From positions 62,001 to 126,000 of the forward strand of contig JADKEB010000010.1 in the NCBI GenBank assembly GCA_016718205.1: DNA of 64,000 nucleotides. The letters run 5' to 3'. A program made the translations under genes and the position numbers. The DNA comes from Saprospiraceae bacterium (GTDB taxonomy: Bacteria; Bacteroidota; Bacteroidia; Chitinophagales; Saprospiraceae). The notes under the pieces were generated by a model. The model was not told the DNA's origin. It did not search any database and worked only from the letters and a program-made list of their open reading frames with translations. Every line of letters begins with the position of its first letter. The first letter of the stretch is position 1. Below, one piece after another: positions 43,734 through 53,143 of the stretch.

Positions 43734-44462
43734 TTACTTCAAACCTCCCAATCTTCTTATCACTTCAGAGGCCATAGTAAGTCCAAACAGAGCCGGCATA
43801 TACGATATTGTTCCATAGTATGAGCGTTTGTAGTTTTTGCCATCAGTAAGTTTAAGTGCAGTTTTTGGTTGGATTTCTTCGGAGAACACTGCAAGTATAC
43901 CTCGCTTTATGCCTTCCTTCTTCAATCTCTTTCTCACAGCATGCGCAAACTTGCATTCTTTTGTGCGGGAGATGTCAGAGATTTTAATTTTGGAAGGATC
44001 CAGCTTACCGCCGGCGCCCATCGCAGCAATCACTGGAGTCTGCATATGTTTTGCTGATTTCAGGAGTGTAAGCTTCGGTGTGATACTATCTATACAATCG
44101 AGTATGAAGTCATATCTTCCTTCTTCCATCATCCGGAGCATATCATCGGGTTCCATAAATTTTTCATACATCTTTATATTCAGATCAGGATTGATGTCTT
44201 TAAATCGGTTGTACAGCAATTGGGCTTTGGACATACCAATCGTCGAATGTACTGCCTGTAGCTGCCTGTTGATATTGCTTGGATCCACTACATCTCCATC
44301 TATGATAGTAATATTGCCTACTCCGGCCCTTATTAAAAATTCACCGGCGTAGCTCCCGACACCACCAAGTCCTACCAATAAAACGTTGGACTCCATGAGC
44401 CTTGATATGCTTTCCTCTCCTGTCAGGAGTTCTGTTCTTTCCAACCAACCTGGTATTTCCAT
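43734..44462 (-). CDS. tcdA: tRNA threonylcarbamoyladenosine dehydratase (ThiF/E1-like)
   Basis: 242 aa. It converts t6A37 to cyclic t6A in ANN-decoding tRNAs, using ATP. The E1-like nucleotide-binding loop is VGLGGVGS (residues 30-37), followed by DGDVVDPSNINRQLQA and DCIDSITPK. The C-terminal part DISRTKECKFAHAVRKRLKK is typical of TcdA/CsdL rather than ThiF or MoeB, which have zinc CxxC pairs. It starts 40 nt inside the upstream TatD-type gene in another frame, so expression is probably coupled. Confidence 0.92.
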   Translation of the reverse strand: MEIPGWLERTELLTGEESISRLMESNVLLVGLGGVGSYAGEFLIRAGVGNITIIDGDVVDPSNINRQLQAVHSTIGMSKAQLLYNRFKDINPDLNIKMYEKFMEPDDMLRMMEEGRYDFILDCIDSITPKLTLLKSAKHMQTPVIAAMGAGGKLDPSKIKISDISRTKECKFAHAVRKRLKKEGIKRGILAVFSEEIQPKTALKLTDGKNYKRSYYGTISYMPALFGLTMASEVIRRLGGLK

Positions 44463-45118
44463 TTTTCTGAATAAAATTTTGCAAAATTAGAAAATATCAC
44501 TCTCTGTAGCTCATAAGTGCTGCATTTTCTTAGTTGGCTGAATAATTCATATCTTTTTTTGATATCTGCCCGGAAGTCACTGTCAGTTTCAATAAACATC
44601 CTATCCAACGGGATAAACTCCAGAGTGCTTGAAAATGTACTGGTCATCTGATGACTCGGAGCAACAGACAGGTAGCAACCTGAATCGAGTACTTGTTTTG
44701 CCAAAATCTTATTTCTCACAAAACCATGGATGGCCCATGTAGTACGACCATAGTTTTTTTTCATTTGTAATATCCGATCAAAGGCCCTTACACAATGAAT
44801 TATAACAGGAGCATTTAGTTGATTGGCCAGTTCTATTTGCTGAAGAAAGGCTGTTTCCTGAATTGTGACAGAAGCATCTTTTAGTCCGTCAAGTCCACAC
44901 TCTCCGATACCAAGACAAAAATTATCCTTATGATACCTCTCTTTGAGTAGTAAAAGTTGATCCTCATTCAGGATATCGGTCAGCCACCATGGATGATACC
45001 CTATAGTATAAAATTGTGCTGCTTTCAACTTTGAACCATCCAGAGATACTACTTCCAGTATTTCCGGGCCATTCCACTCACTGTGGGTATGAAAATCAAT
45101 AAATGGATACCTACTCAT
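44423..45118 (-). CDS. TatD-family metal-dependent hydrolase
   Basis: 231 aa. The amidohydrolase metal site begins with FIDFHTHSE. LGIGECGLDG supplies the bridging glutamate, NAPVIIHCVRAFD and WAIHGFV provide further His ligands, and IETDSD is the terminal Asp motif. Family members are DNases or hydrolases involved in nucleic-acid quality control. The protein is shorter than canonical TatD (about 260 aa). Its 3' end overlaps tcdA by 40 nt. Confidence 0.85.
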   Translation of the reverse strand: MSRYPFIDFHTHSEWNGPEILEVVSLDGSKLKAAQFYTIGYHPWWLTDILNEDQLLLLKERYHKDNFCLGIGECGLDGLKDASVTIQETAFLQQIELANQLNAPVIIHCVRAFDRILQMKKNYGRTTWAIHGFVRNKILAKQVLDSGCYLSVAPSHQMTSTFSSTLEFIPLDRMFIETDSDFRADIKKRYELFSQLRKCSTYELQRVIFSNFAKFYSEKWKYQVGWKEQNS

Positions 45119-45152
45119 AGCACTATTCTGACTGGAAAACTATCACTTTTTG

Positions 45153-45160
45153 CAAAAATA
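45153..45160 (-). promoter_or_regulatory. -7 box for tatD-tcdA
   Basis: TATTTTTG on the minus strand matches TAnnTTTG, 34 bases upstream of the ATG at 45118. The rest of the 217-bp gap to higBA shows no gene. Confidence 0.45.
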
Positions 45161-45335
45161 GGTATTCCAAATGTAGTCATTAATATAAATCGGCCATTAC
45201 CTTAGAAATTTCATTTTGTGAAACAAAAATTTCGCAAAAAATGAACTGACTTCACCGAAGTTTGATTCTCACATTAGGATGGCCATGTTTTTAATTCATA
45301 ACATTGATAGGGTAGTACTTAATACTTTATGTTTT

Positions 45336-45710
45336 TTATCCATTTATCAGTTCATAGTCCTTGATGAGTGTTTGAGCTGATATTCCCAATTGTTGATTCA
45401 GTATTCTGATCATTCCAATACTCAATTTTCTTTTTCCCTTTAAGATTTCGCTCGTCCTACTCCTTGAGCCGAGCAATTTACTCAAATCACTACTCGTCAT
45501 GCCTAGCTGATCTAGTCGAAACAAAATGGCTTCAATCGGATTTGGTGCTTCTATAGGAAAATTTTCTTTTTCGTAAGCTTCGATCAGGATACTGATGACT
45601 TCCAATTCGTCAGCTTCCTTTGAATTGGGAACTAACTCAAGTTGCATAAGATTGTATGCCCTTGCTAGAAAGGTACTATGTTCTTCTTTACTTTTTATTG
45701 GCTTTAACAT
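45336..45710 (-). CDS. higA: HigA-type antitoxin, XRE-family helix-turn-helix
   Basis: 124 aa. An N-terminal toxin-binding region (about 1-60) is followed by a helix-turn-helix (about 68-115) reading LGMTSSDLSKLLGSRSRTSE, ILKGKRKLSIGMIRILNQQL. It neutralises the upstream-encoded HigB and is expected to repress the operon. Gene order is toxin then antitoxin, as in other HigBA systems, and the frames overlap by 23 nt. Confidence 0.88.
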   Translation of the reverse strand: MLKPIKSKEEHSTFLARAYNLMQLELVPNSKEADELEVISILIEAYEKENFPIEAPNPIEAILFRLDQLGMTSSDLSKLLGSRSRTSEILKGKRKLSIGMIRILNQQLGISAQTLIKDYELING

Positions 45711-46005
45711 AAGTTATTGTTTTTGCATCAATTAAATCATATTCTAAATGTGAGCCAAACCATACAACAAATACAATTTTCAATCGAAATTCTATATCTA
45801 CGAGCAATCTATATTTATTGTCATTAATATTGAAAACAACTCTTTTGCTTGATAGAATAGATGCATTTCTGTATTTCATCTTTAGAGATTGGGGACTTTG
45901 CCAATCTGACAATTCAACTTCTTGAAGCCAAGCCTTCAACGATTGCTCAGTTTTTGGATACTTTTCCCAATATTCTTTTAATGTATTTGTTGCTATTACT
46001 CTCAT
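45688..46005 (-). CDS. higB: HigB-type toxin, RelE superfamily mRNA interferase
   Basis: 105 aa from the ATG at 46005. The typical HigB opening MRVIATNTLKEYWEKYPKTE is followed by LKAWLQEVELSDWQSPQSLK, ILSSKRVVFNINDNKYRLLV and VWFGSHLEYDLIDAKTI. It cleaves ribosome-bound mRNA. Length and motifs are complete, so the module is probably active. A -7 box at 46014-46021 implies a near-leaderless transcript and excludes the longer frame to 46035. Confidence 0.9.
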   Translation of the reverse strand: MRVIATNTLKEYWEKYPKTEQSLKAWLQEVELSDWQSPQSLKMKYRNASILSSKRVVFNINDNKYRLLVDIEFRLKIVFVVWFGSHLEYDLIDAKTITYVKANKK

Positions 46006-46013
46006 AAACATTG

Positions 46014-46021
46014 CAAAGTTA
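46014..46021 (-). promoter_or_regulatory. -7 box of higBA
   Basis: TAACTTTG on the minus strand matches TAnnTTTG, 8 bases before the higB ATG at 46005. Confidence 0.45.
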
Positions 46022-46097
46022 GGAAATGTTCCCAATATGGTTACATTTATCTTATTTATTTTGTTTACAGCAGTTTATACAAGAATATGAAATATCA

Positions 46098-48320
46098 TTA
46101 CTTCACACTATACCTCACACCCAAATAAAACTCCCTACCCTTGGTCGGTCCCCAATTGAATGATGGATCAAAATATTCGCTGAAAGGCTGATCATATCCT
46201 AAGATAGGAAATTCCTGACGGAAGTCAAAGATATTTTCGATACCACCATATATCTGAAATACCTTCCATCTGCGCGTGATCTGAAAGTCAATCTGGTCGT
46301 AAGGATCAGAAGTGGCTGGTAATCTGTACTTTTCTGGATAATTGGCTGTAGAAGGCAATCTTTTTGACCCTATCCAGCGATATGTCAGGTCAAACTGCCA
46401 CTGATCATTGGGTAGGCTGTAAGATGTATTGGCACTCCATTTGTGGGTAGGTACAAAAGGTAAGTTTTCTCTGACACCTTCATTGACCCGATACACTTCC
46501 AGATAATTGTAAGCGACTTTCATGTCAAACTGCGGTGAAAATATCCATTTATTTTCCAGTTGGTAACTATTTGATACACTGCGACCGAAGAAGTTATTGA
46601 CGATGGCTGTGTTGACTTTTTTGTCAAAATCAGGGAAAATCTGGTTTTGAAAGAAAGTAAAGTAAGCATCTCCGGACAAGGTGATCGAAATGTCATTCCA
46701 CTTGAAGTTTTGAATAAAATTGAGTCCGGTATTGATGGCTTCTTCAGGTGCAAGATCATTGGCTATCTGTAGGCTGCGATTACCTGCGAGAAGGCTGCTG
46801 TTTTCTGCAAAGATATGAGCCATTCGATAGCCTTTGCCTATATTAAACCTGATGTCTGTGTTTTCACTGAGATTAGCTCGCACCAATAGTCTAGGCGTAA
46901 GCTTCCAGCCAAAATCTCCAAACCTGTCATATCTTAATCCTGTGAGTATTGTAAACTTAGTAATCGTCCATTTATTTTCTGCAAAAATTCCCGGGATATC
47001 GTAATCCGTTTTATATCTGCCTTCATAATCTAAAAATGGCAAAGGTTCCAAAAATTTCACATCTTCCAGAAGTCTATTATGCCTGTGACTCAGACCAGCT
47101 TTGAGATTATGATTTTGAGTACCATAATAGTAATCAGCGTATATGGTAGAAGTGAGATTGAATTGTTTGCCAACATACTGTTTTACCCCGAAGTAGCTTT
47201 CTTGCTGGTGAACAAATGCACTATTGAGCATGATGATCGACGTCTTGTCATTTAGGAGGTAGTTGGTTTTGGTCGTGATGTCTCCTTGATTCATGTGTAC
47301 ATTTTGGCCATAGACCTGTGATGTACCTTTGTGTATATTACGGTCAAAACTGGTCAATCCACCTTCTCTGTTTTCATTGAGAAACCTTACCGCAAAGTAA
47401 GTCCGCCATTTTGGTTTGTCAGGATTGTCATAGGCCCAGCGATTGTACACCGACATCCGATTAGTCCGCACGATGTCTCTGAATCCATCTTTGTCTCTGT
47501 CAATGTTGGTAGCCGGAAGTGTCAGATGGGCAATGGTCAGATTATTCCAAGTCGACTTTTTTACCATGTAATTAGCATTGTATTGCGTCTCACCGAATGA
47601 GTTGGCAAACACATTGAGAAACAATCTCGGAGCCGTCTCCGGCTGATGAAATTCTATATTGATCTGACCGCTGATACTCTCAAATCCTTGTAATACAGAA
47701 TTCGCTCCTTTGGTGACAAATATTTTTTCTATCATCGTCCCGGGATAACTATTGGGTCCATATGGATAAGCCAAGCCTTGTATCAAAGGCAAACCATCTA
47801 CCAAGACTTGATTGTACACACCCGAAAGCCCAAGAATACGCAACTCTTTTGCATCTGTGACGACATTGGTGACATTGGCTTCCACATTGCTATTGGTGGA
47901 GAAGCAGCCTGCAAGACTACAACAAGCAGCTCTTTGGATCTCTCGTACACCGAGCACTTCGACTTTGGCTACATCATTGGCAAAACGAGTGGCAGAACCT
48001 TTGGCAGTGATGTTGACTTCTGCCAGTGTGGCATCCTCTATGAGTTGTACTTCCCAATGTTTGATATCCCTGACATTAACTAATTCTGTATTAAAGCCTA
48101 TGTATGAAATTTTCAGAATACGATCGCCTTCCAATTTGTCTGGTATGCTGAAGGTACCGCTTGAATCTGTGACCGCACCTATATTGGTACCTTCCCAAAT
48201 GATATTGGCACCGGTTAGCGGTTTACCCATGATGTCTGTGACGATGCCTGTGATGTTTTGGGCATTCAATGACACTTGTAAAAGCATCAAACAAATTAAT
48301 AAATAAATATTCTTCGGCAT
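46098..48320 (-). CDS. TonB-dependent receptor with cysteine-rich plug (metal-associated type)
   Basis: 740 aa from the ATG at 48320 (signal peptide ends VSLNAQ). A carboxypeptidase-regulatory-like domain (about 20-105) is followed by a plug with the cysteine cluster AACCSLAGCFSTN, then ELRILGLSGVYNQVLVDGLP and VTKGANSVLQGFESISGQIN, and by a barrel ending REFYLGVRYSV. This CC-containing plug subgroup is commonly found beside metal-handling genes in Bacteroidota. Directly upstream is the remnant of an ArsG-type permease, supporting a former metal or metalloid locus. Cargo unproven. Confidence 0.9.
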   Translation of the reverse strand: MPKNIYLLICLMLLQVSLNAQNITGIVTDIMGKPLTGANIIWEGTNIGAVTDSSGTFSIPDKLEGDRILKISYIGFNTELVNVRDIKHWEVQLIEDATLAEVNITAKGSATRFANDVAKVEVLGVREIQRAACCSLAGCFSTNSNVEANVTNVVTDAKELRILGLSGVYNQVLVDGLPLIQGLAYPYGPNSYPGTMIEKIFVTKGANSVLQGFESISGQINIEFHQPETAPRLFLNVFANSFGETQYNANYMVKKSTWNNLTIAHLTLPATNIDRDKDGFRDIVRTNRMSVYNRWAYDNPDKPKWRTYFAVRFLNENREGGLTSFDRNIHKGTSQVYGQNVHMNQGDITTKTNYLLNDKTSIIMLNSAFVHQQESYFGVKQYVGKQFNLTSTIYADYYYGTQNHNLKAGLSHRHNRLLEDVKFLEPLPFLDYEGRYKTDYDIPGIFAENKWTITKFTILTGLRYDRFGDFGWKLTPRLLVRANLSENTDIRFNIGKGYRMAHIFAENSSLLAGNRSLQIANDLAPEEAINTGLNFIQNFKWNDISITLSGDAYFTFFQNQIFPDFDKKVNTAIVNNFFGRSVSNSYQLENKWIFSPQFDMKVAYNYLEVYRVNEGVRENLPFVPTHKWSANTSYSLPNDQWQFDLTYRWIGSKRLPSTANYPEKYRLPATSDPYDQIDFQITRRWKVFQIYGGIENIFDFRQEFPILGYDQPFSEYFDPSFNWGPTKGREFYLGVRYSVK

Positions 48321-48348
48321 TGAAATCCAATAGATAAAATATAAAAAA

Positions 48349-48378
48349 CAAAGATATGTATTAAACTTTAAAGGCAAA
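48349..48378 (-). promoter_or_regulatory. Complete Bacteroidetes promoter (-33 TTTG, N18, -7 TATCTTTG)
   Basis: On the minus strand TTTG (48375-48378) and TATCTTTG (48349-48356) are separated by 18 bases, the consensus arrangement. The TonB receptor therefore has its own promoter, lying just after the end of the ArsG remnant, and begins at 48320. Confidence 0.75.
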
Positions 48379-48386
48379 AAAATAAT

Positions 48387-48701
48387 CTAAATTACCTTCA
48401 CATAAATATTCACATAATACAATCCGGTAATAATAAAAGCCAATCCGGCTACTACTCGCATCACCTTCTCTACCTTAAAGATGGCATTAAAATAGGTACC
48501 TAACTTTTCGATGCTGTCGGCAATCACAAATGCAAAAATAATGACAGGGGTGCCCGCCGTACCCAAGGCAAATACATCGGGCAATAGAAGACCTGCATCA
48601 GTACCTAAAGTCATAGGTATCAACATACCAGAAAACAATGCGCCACTGTATAGACAAAAAGCCAATGTTTGTTGATAGACAGGTTGTAAGTGATTTTAAT
48701 T
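48387..48701 (-). pseudogene. ArsG-family permease remnant, N-terminal part deleted
   Basis: The C-terminal about 90 residues of an ArsG-type (DsbD/TauE-like) membrane permease: QQTLAFCLYSGALFSGMLIP, LLLPDVFALGTAGTPVIIFA, KVMRVVAGLAFIITGLYYVN. The family is normally about 2.5 times longer. The frame continues about 12 codons upstream of the TTG at 48665 (reading PVYQQT) and then reaches a stop, with no start or N-terminal helices. It is therefore a 5'-truncated gene. Intact homologues export organoarsenicals. No other ars gene is visible. Confidence 0.6.
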
Positions 48702-48800
48702 TTATCAGTCTCACTCAGGCTGTAGATAACTGCCGAAATATCAAAATCAAAGGAAAATAAGATTTAGCGTCTCTGGTCTTAAAATTTACACAAAAAGTGA

Positions 48801-51146
48801 TTATTTTTTTATGACTTCAGGGCTCCCTATTGTTTTAGTAATAAATCGTATTTTCAAATCTGTTGCTTCAGGAAATTTGCAATCAAATTTGATAGTGTGT
48901 TTGCCGGGTTTCAAGCTTGGTATACTCTGTTTCAAGGCAATTTCTCTGACAAATTCCCCTTTTTTGTTGTACAACTTCGTGCTGCTGCCATCACATACTA
49001 CTGAGAATCCGGCTTCATATTCACCTGATAATTCCATTAAAAAATAACCATCCATCTCGATCCAGGGATTGACAATCTTACCTTCATTACCTATGATGGT
49101 CATGGTGAAATTGAGTGGCTGTTCTGATTCACTGTTTATAAATTCCCATTTAGAGAAAGTAGGCTCTCCGGGTTGAAGGGTTTTGGGTTCATGTTCAAAT
49201 TTATATTTTTTAAAAGGATACAGTTTCCAATCCTGATTTTCCTTTGTCAGGCGGAAGTCATTTTCAGGATTTTTCAATCGGCTGATCTGATCGGCAGAGA
49301 AAATTTTTGATCTGTAGGCTTCCTGCCAAAGCTTCACCAAAGCCAGCAGGCGGCTTGTATTCGGATTTTTTTGAAGACTTTTGTATCTTGCTACCAAGGC
49401 AAAACCAGCATTGTACCCTGCGGCCCGAGCCATCATCCACTCGATGTCTTCGACAGTCGTGGTTGCAGAGAGAAGAAACCAACCCAGCATGTTTGGCATG
49501 TAATTGCGCTCCAAAAAAGGTTGATTTTCCAGGCGATAGTCGCCTTGTGACTCCCGAAATCCTCCATACCACGGTTCGCCCCAATTCCAGTAGTGACATA
49601 GATGCCAGTAATAGTGGTATGAACGACTGGTACCGTTGACCAGGGTGTGTTTGGTATCTTTGATGACTTTATCCGCAAAAATTTGCATACCATAATCGCC
49701 TTCACCAGCTGACAAACAACCTTCATGGCCATCAAAATCCATATGAGACACACCTGTTTCTGTAAAAAATCGTCCGAGATTGCCAGCTATTTCTTGCTGC
49801 AATTCAAAATTGGGAAACAGGGTACTATACGGATAATCAAACAACATTCCTACCTTAGCACCCTTGGCATGAGCAACGGCTTTGGTACCAAACATCCCAC
49901 GCTGACAATCCAGTAACTTGAAAGGCTTTTCTGAAGATACTTCCCTAAATCTGATGATCTCATCTCCAAGCTTTACAGCGCGTAAGGTACTGGATTCAAT
50001 ATTTTTAAAATAGAAATCAGCAACCACAGGGATTTCATTAGTCGAAGCGTTGATATTTTCGGCCAGCTCTGATGAGCCCGTGAGAGACAGTCGTTTATCT
50101 GGAACGGGAGTCACATAAGGATCATTGGTATTGATAAAAGTGCTCAGAGTATGGACGCCGATCCGTATTCCCATTTTTTTAGCTTTATCTACACAGGCTT
50201 TCATGCCTTCGATTCCATTTGGAAAAGCTGCTGTATCCAATATAAAATGCCCCCAGGATTTGAAAGGTCCTTCATGATACAAAGATGCCAAACCCGCTTG
50301 ATTTGTGTAATCCAGCATAGCATCGACAGTGTACTCATCAAAATCAGCAATTAGATATGCCCTGCCGGTTTCAGGTGATTGTTTGAACCATACACCATCA
50401 ATCAGAGCATGAGGTAGATTTTCGGCCAATTCTATAGCCCCGATACGCGTTAATACTTCTGACTCCACACAACCAAAAAGAGCGATCTTGGATCCCAGGA
50501 CTGTTTCATTAGTGATGGCTTTCACGGGCATCTTCGGCCGACCCCATACAGTGAGTATCCTGTCTTTGGACCTGTCCATACTGAATGATTGCAAACTGCT
50601 ACCGTACGACTGCGGTAGAGCCGTAGAACCTCGTGTTTCATTAGCACCTTCTGAATTGTTCAATACACCACCTATCGTTTTTGGATTTAATGCCTGCATC
50701 CCTATCGCATACTCCCCATCTCGAACTATTCCTACCACTTCACCGATGGTTTTGCTGATAATAGTAGGATAGGGTCCCCATATTACTGCATCCACCTTTT
50801 CTGTTGATGACAATTTGATCAGCTCGAAAGATATATGTGTTTTCTTTTGTACAGCTTTTATTTGTACAATGATATTGACCGGTTTGTATACGAGTGATAT
50901 AATACCGGATTTTGAAGAAGCTTTATCCGGAGTGTACCATTTATCACTAACCCTAATTTGCAGTAGTGATGTCTTTTCGTCCTTAGCCAGATAATTTTTC
51001 CCGGATGTAGGGTCCGACATCTCCAAAACCTGCCCTTTGTCTGACAAGGCAAGGGTCAATCCTTCCGATGTGAGATTAATTTGTTGTGCAGATATGGTAA
51101 GGCATAGGCTGAAAAATGACGATACTATTGCTATTCTTTTTTTCAT
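48801..51146 (-). CDS. Large secreted glycoside-hydrolase-like TIM-barrel protein
   Basis: 781 aa with a signal peptide (ends LTISAQ). The N-terminal about 230 residues are beta-rich (INLTSEGLTLALSDKGQVLE). The middle (about 260-600) looks like a (beta/alpha)8 barrel: ALIDGVWFKQSPETGRAYLI, MGIRIGVHTLSTFINTNDPY, GVSHMDFDGHEGCLSAGEGD, WNWGEPWYGGFRESQGDYRL. The acidic cluster in MDFDGHEG is a plausible catalytic centre, as in GH36/GH27-like clans. A beta-sandwich C-terminus (about 660-781) may bind carbohydrate. The CAZy family was not assigned. It is probably a periplasmic polysaccharide-degrading enzyme. Confidence 0.6.
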   Translation of the reverse strand: MKKRIAIVSSFFSLCLTISAQQINLTSEGLTLALSDKGQVLEMSDPTSGKNYLAKDEKTSLLQIRVSDKWYTPDKASSKSGIISLVYKPVNIIVQIKAVQKKTHISFELIKLSSTEKVDAVIWGPYPTIISKTIGEVVGIVRDGEYAIGMQALNPKTIGGVLNNSEGANETRGSTALPQSYGSSLQSFSMDRSKDRILTVWGRPKMPVKAITNETVLGSKIALFGCVESEVLTRIGAIELAENLPHALIDGVWFKQSPETGRAYLIADFDEYTVDAMLDYTNQAGLASLYHEGPFKSWGHFILDTAAFPNGIEGMKACVDKAKKMGIRIGVHTLSTFINTNDPYVTPVPDKRLSLTGSSELAENINASTNEIPVVADFYFKNIESSTLRAVKLGDEIIRFREVSSEKPFKLLDCQRGMFGTKAVAHAKGAKVGMLFDYPYSTLFPNFELQQEIAGNLGRFFTETGVSHMDFDGHEGCLSAGEGDYGMQIFADKVIKDTKHTLVNGTSRSYHYYWHLCHYWNWGEPWYGGFRESQGDYRLENQPFLERNYMPNMLGWFLLSATTTVEDIEWMMARAAGYNAGFALVARYKSLQKNPNTSRLLALVKLWQEAYRSKIFSADQISRLKNPENDFRLTKENQDWKLYPFKKYKFEHEPKTLQPGEPTFSKWEFINSESEQPLNFTMTIIGNEGKIVNPWIEMDGYFLMELSGEYEAGFSVVCDGSSTKLYNKKGEFVREIALKQSIPSLKPGKHTIKFDCKFPEATDLKIRFITKTIGSPEVIKK

Positions 51147-51171
51147 AAATATATATTTTATTTTAAAATTA

Positions 51172-51179
51172 CAAAAATA
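51172..51179 (-). promoter_or_regulatory. -7 box for the glycosidase-like gene
   Basis: TATTTTTG on the minus strand matches TAnnTTTG, 25 bases upstream of the ATG at 51146. The rest of the 440-bp divergent gap up to 51586 has short open frames without recognisable domains. Confidence 0.4.
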
Positions 51180-51527
51180 GTAAAAAGAATTTCATTACTG
51201 AAGGATAATATCATCGTCCATCCAACTTTTATGTCAGGAACATATTTCAATGGATTTCTACCGTTTTCAGAATGGCATAATATGTCTGGATTATTCACCT
51301 GTTCCCATTGTTTATTAGTCTTGATTTTGTATCCTATGAGTAACTGTTTGTCTTTCTCAGATGCCTCACAGATCTTCCGGAGCAGAAGTCTGGTTTGACA
51401 TACCAATAGTAAGCATTCGCATACACCGCCTGGCCTTTCATGTTAGGTCTTACCTTTATTTTTATTAAAAAAATCGAAAAATCTTAACCCACTATTAGTA
51501 ATGTTGAGAAATATTTAAATATAAACA

Positions 51528-51535
51528 TATCTTTG
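51528..51535 (+). promoter_or_regulatory. -7 box for the thiolase gene
   Basis: TATCTTTG matches TAnnTTTG exactly, 51 bases upstream of the ATG. TTG at 51504-51506 is a possible -33 element at a 21-base spacing. Confidence 0.55.
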
Positions 51536-51586
51536 TATTCATTTACTTTTGACAAATAAATAGTAGTAAGAAAATAAGATTTTATC

Positions 51587-52765
51587 ATGAAGGAAGTGTA
51601 TATATTATCAGCAGTAAGGACACCCATTGGTAGTTTTGGAGGCAGTTTAAGCAGTGTTCCCGCCACAAAATTAGGTGCTGAAGCTGTCAGGGGAGCGGTA
51701 TCGAAATCAGGCCTGGCACCAGAAAAAATTCAGGAATTATTCATGGGTCAAGTTGTTCAGGCCAACGCAGGTCAGGCACCAGCCCGTCAGGTTGCAGTTT
51801 ATGGGGGATTAAGCAATAAAACTCCGTGTACTACCGTCAACAAGGTATGTGCTTCAGGGTTGAAGGCAGTAATGTTTGGGGCACAATCCATTCAGTTGGA
51901 TCAAAATCATATAGTCGTTGCAGGTGGCATGGAAAACATGTCATCTATACCATTTTATCTGCCAAAAGCAAGATATGGTTATGGTTATGGGCATGGTGAG
52001 CTCTTGGATGGGTTGGTCAGAGATGGACTTGCTAATGTGTACGACAACCAGGCTATGGGGTGTTTTGCTGACGCTACCGCAACAAAATTTGAAATTTCCA
52101 GGGAAGATCAGGACAATTTTGCCATTCAATCCTATCAGAGAACTGCCCATGCATGGGAAAATGGACTTTTCAGTGATGAAGTAGTTGGGGTGGAAGTGAA
52201 AGACAGAAAAGGACATGTAACACTTGTTGTTCAGGATGAAGAGTACAAAAATGTAAATTTTGAAAAAATATCAGGATTACGACCTGTCTTTACTAAAGAA
52301 GGCACTGTAACTGCAGCCAATGCATCAACTATCAACGATGGAGCTGCAGCACTCGTCCTTGCCGATGAAGATACTGTCAAAAATCATGTATTGAAACCGC
52401 TGGCACGCATAGTGTCATACGCGGATGGAGCCCATGAGCCAGAATGGTTTACTACAGCTCCGGCTATAGCTGCAGAGAAGGCGTTGCAAAGAGCTGGCTT
52501 AACCATCGATCAAATAGACTACTTTGAAGTTAATGAAGCATTTGCAGTGGTCACATTGGCATTTATCAAGCACTTCCATCTCGATCAAAACAAAGTTAAT
52601 GTCAAGGGTGGTGCAGTGTCAATGGGTCATCCTTTGGGCTGCTCCGGAGCCAGAATTTTGACCACACTGTGTCATGTCCTGCAACAAAATAATGGCAAAT
52701 ATGGAATGGCTGCTATCTGCAACGGAGGAGGAGGAGCCAGCGCTATCATCATAGAGAGATACTAA
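51587..52765 (+). CDS. Acetyl-CoA C-acetyltransferase (thiolase)
   Basis: 392 aa, the normal thiolase length. It condenses or cleaves acyl-CoA and acetyl-CoA in the cytosol. Active-site features are Cys88 in NKVCASGLKAV, the NEAFAV motif, the His in SMGHPLGCSGARI and the terminal Cys motif CNGGGGASA. The start is ATG at 51587, just after a good promoter. It is monocistronic; a MITE lies 119 bp after the stop. Whether it serves beta-oxidation or biosynthesis cannot be told from the context. Confidence 0.94.
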   Translation: MKEVYILSAVRTPIGSFGGSLSSVPATKLGAEAVRGAVSKSGLAPEKIQELFMGQVVQANAGQAPARQVAVYGGLSNKTPCTTVNKVCASGLKAVMFGAQSIQLDQNHIVVAGGMENMSSIPFYLPKARYGYGYGHGELLDGLVRDGLANVYDNQAMGCFADATATKFEISREDQDNFAIQSYQRTAHAWENGLFSDEVVGVEVKDRKGHVTLVVQDEEYKNVNFEKISGLRPVFTKEGTVTAANASTINDGAAALVLADEDTVKNHVLKPLARIVSYADGAHEPEWFTTAPAIAAEKALQRAGLTIDQIDYFEVNEAFAVVTLAFIKHFHLDQNKVNVKGGAVSMGHPLGCSGARILTTLCHVLQQNNGKYGMAAICNGGGGASAIIIERY

Positions 52766-52884
52766 AATAGGAGAATTTTAATAAAAAAATAGCAAGTTAT
52801 TAACAATATTTTCAGGTTAAAGGGAGTCTAAATTGTTTTTGAAATAGTAGTTTATACCCTACATATAATGATATGCAAAAGTAA

Positions 52885-53143
52885 GAGTATGTTTAAATTT
52901 TTATGTTTGAGCGAAAGTGAGGAAATTTAATTTTGGACAAGATGACTGAATGGTCTCGTCTGTGACGAGAATTGAGTAAAATACTTTACTCAATAAAGAA
53001 GGAACTGCGAGCAGCTGCTCGCAGCGAATACTGAATATAGCCGGAAGTTCAAGCGTAGCTTGACGCGGTACGGCGAAAAATATAACGCTGGATAAAATTA
53101 AATTTGCCACTTGGAGCCAAATGATAAAAGTTTAAACATACTC
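52885..53143 (+). mobile_element. GAGTATG-family MITE, copy 5 (standard core)
   Basis: 259 bp, flanked by TAA at 52882-52884 and 53144-53146. The core is nearly identical to copies 3 and 4. It lies only about 55 bp upstream of the start of the DUF4369-thioredoxin gene, so it separates that gene from whatever promoter lay upstream, or supplies a new one. Confidence 0.92.

Noticed and set aside
51158..51406. 82-codon minus-strand frame upstream of the glycosidase-like gene.
   Set aside because: No recognisable domain; it spans the probable promoter at 51172-51179 and its N-terminus reads as random sequence.
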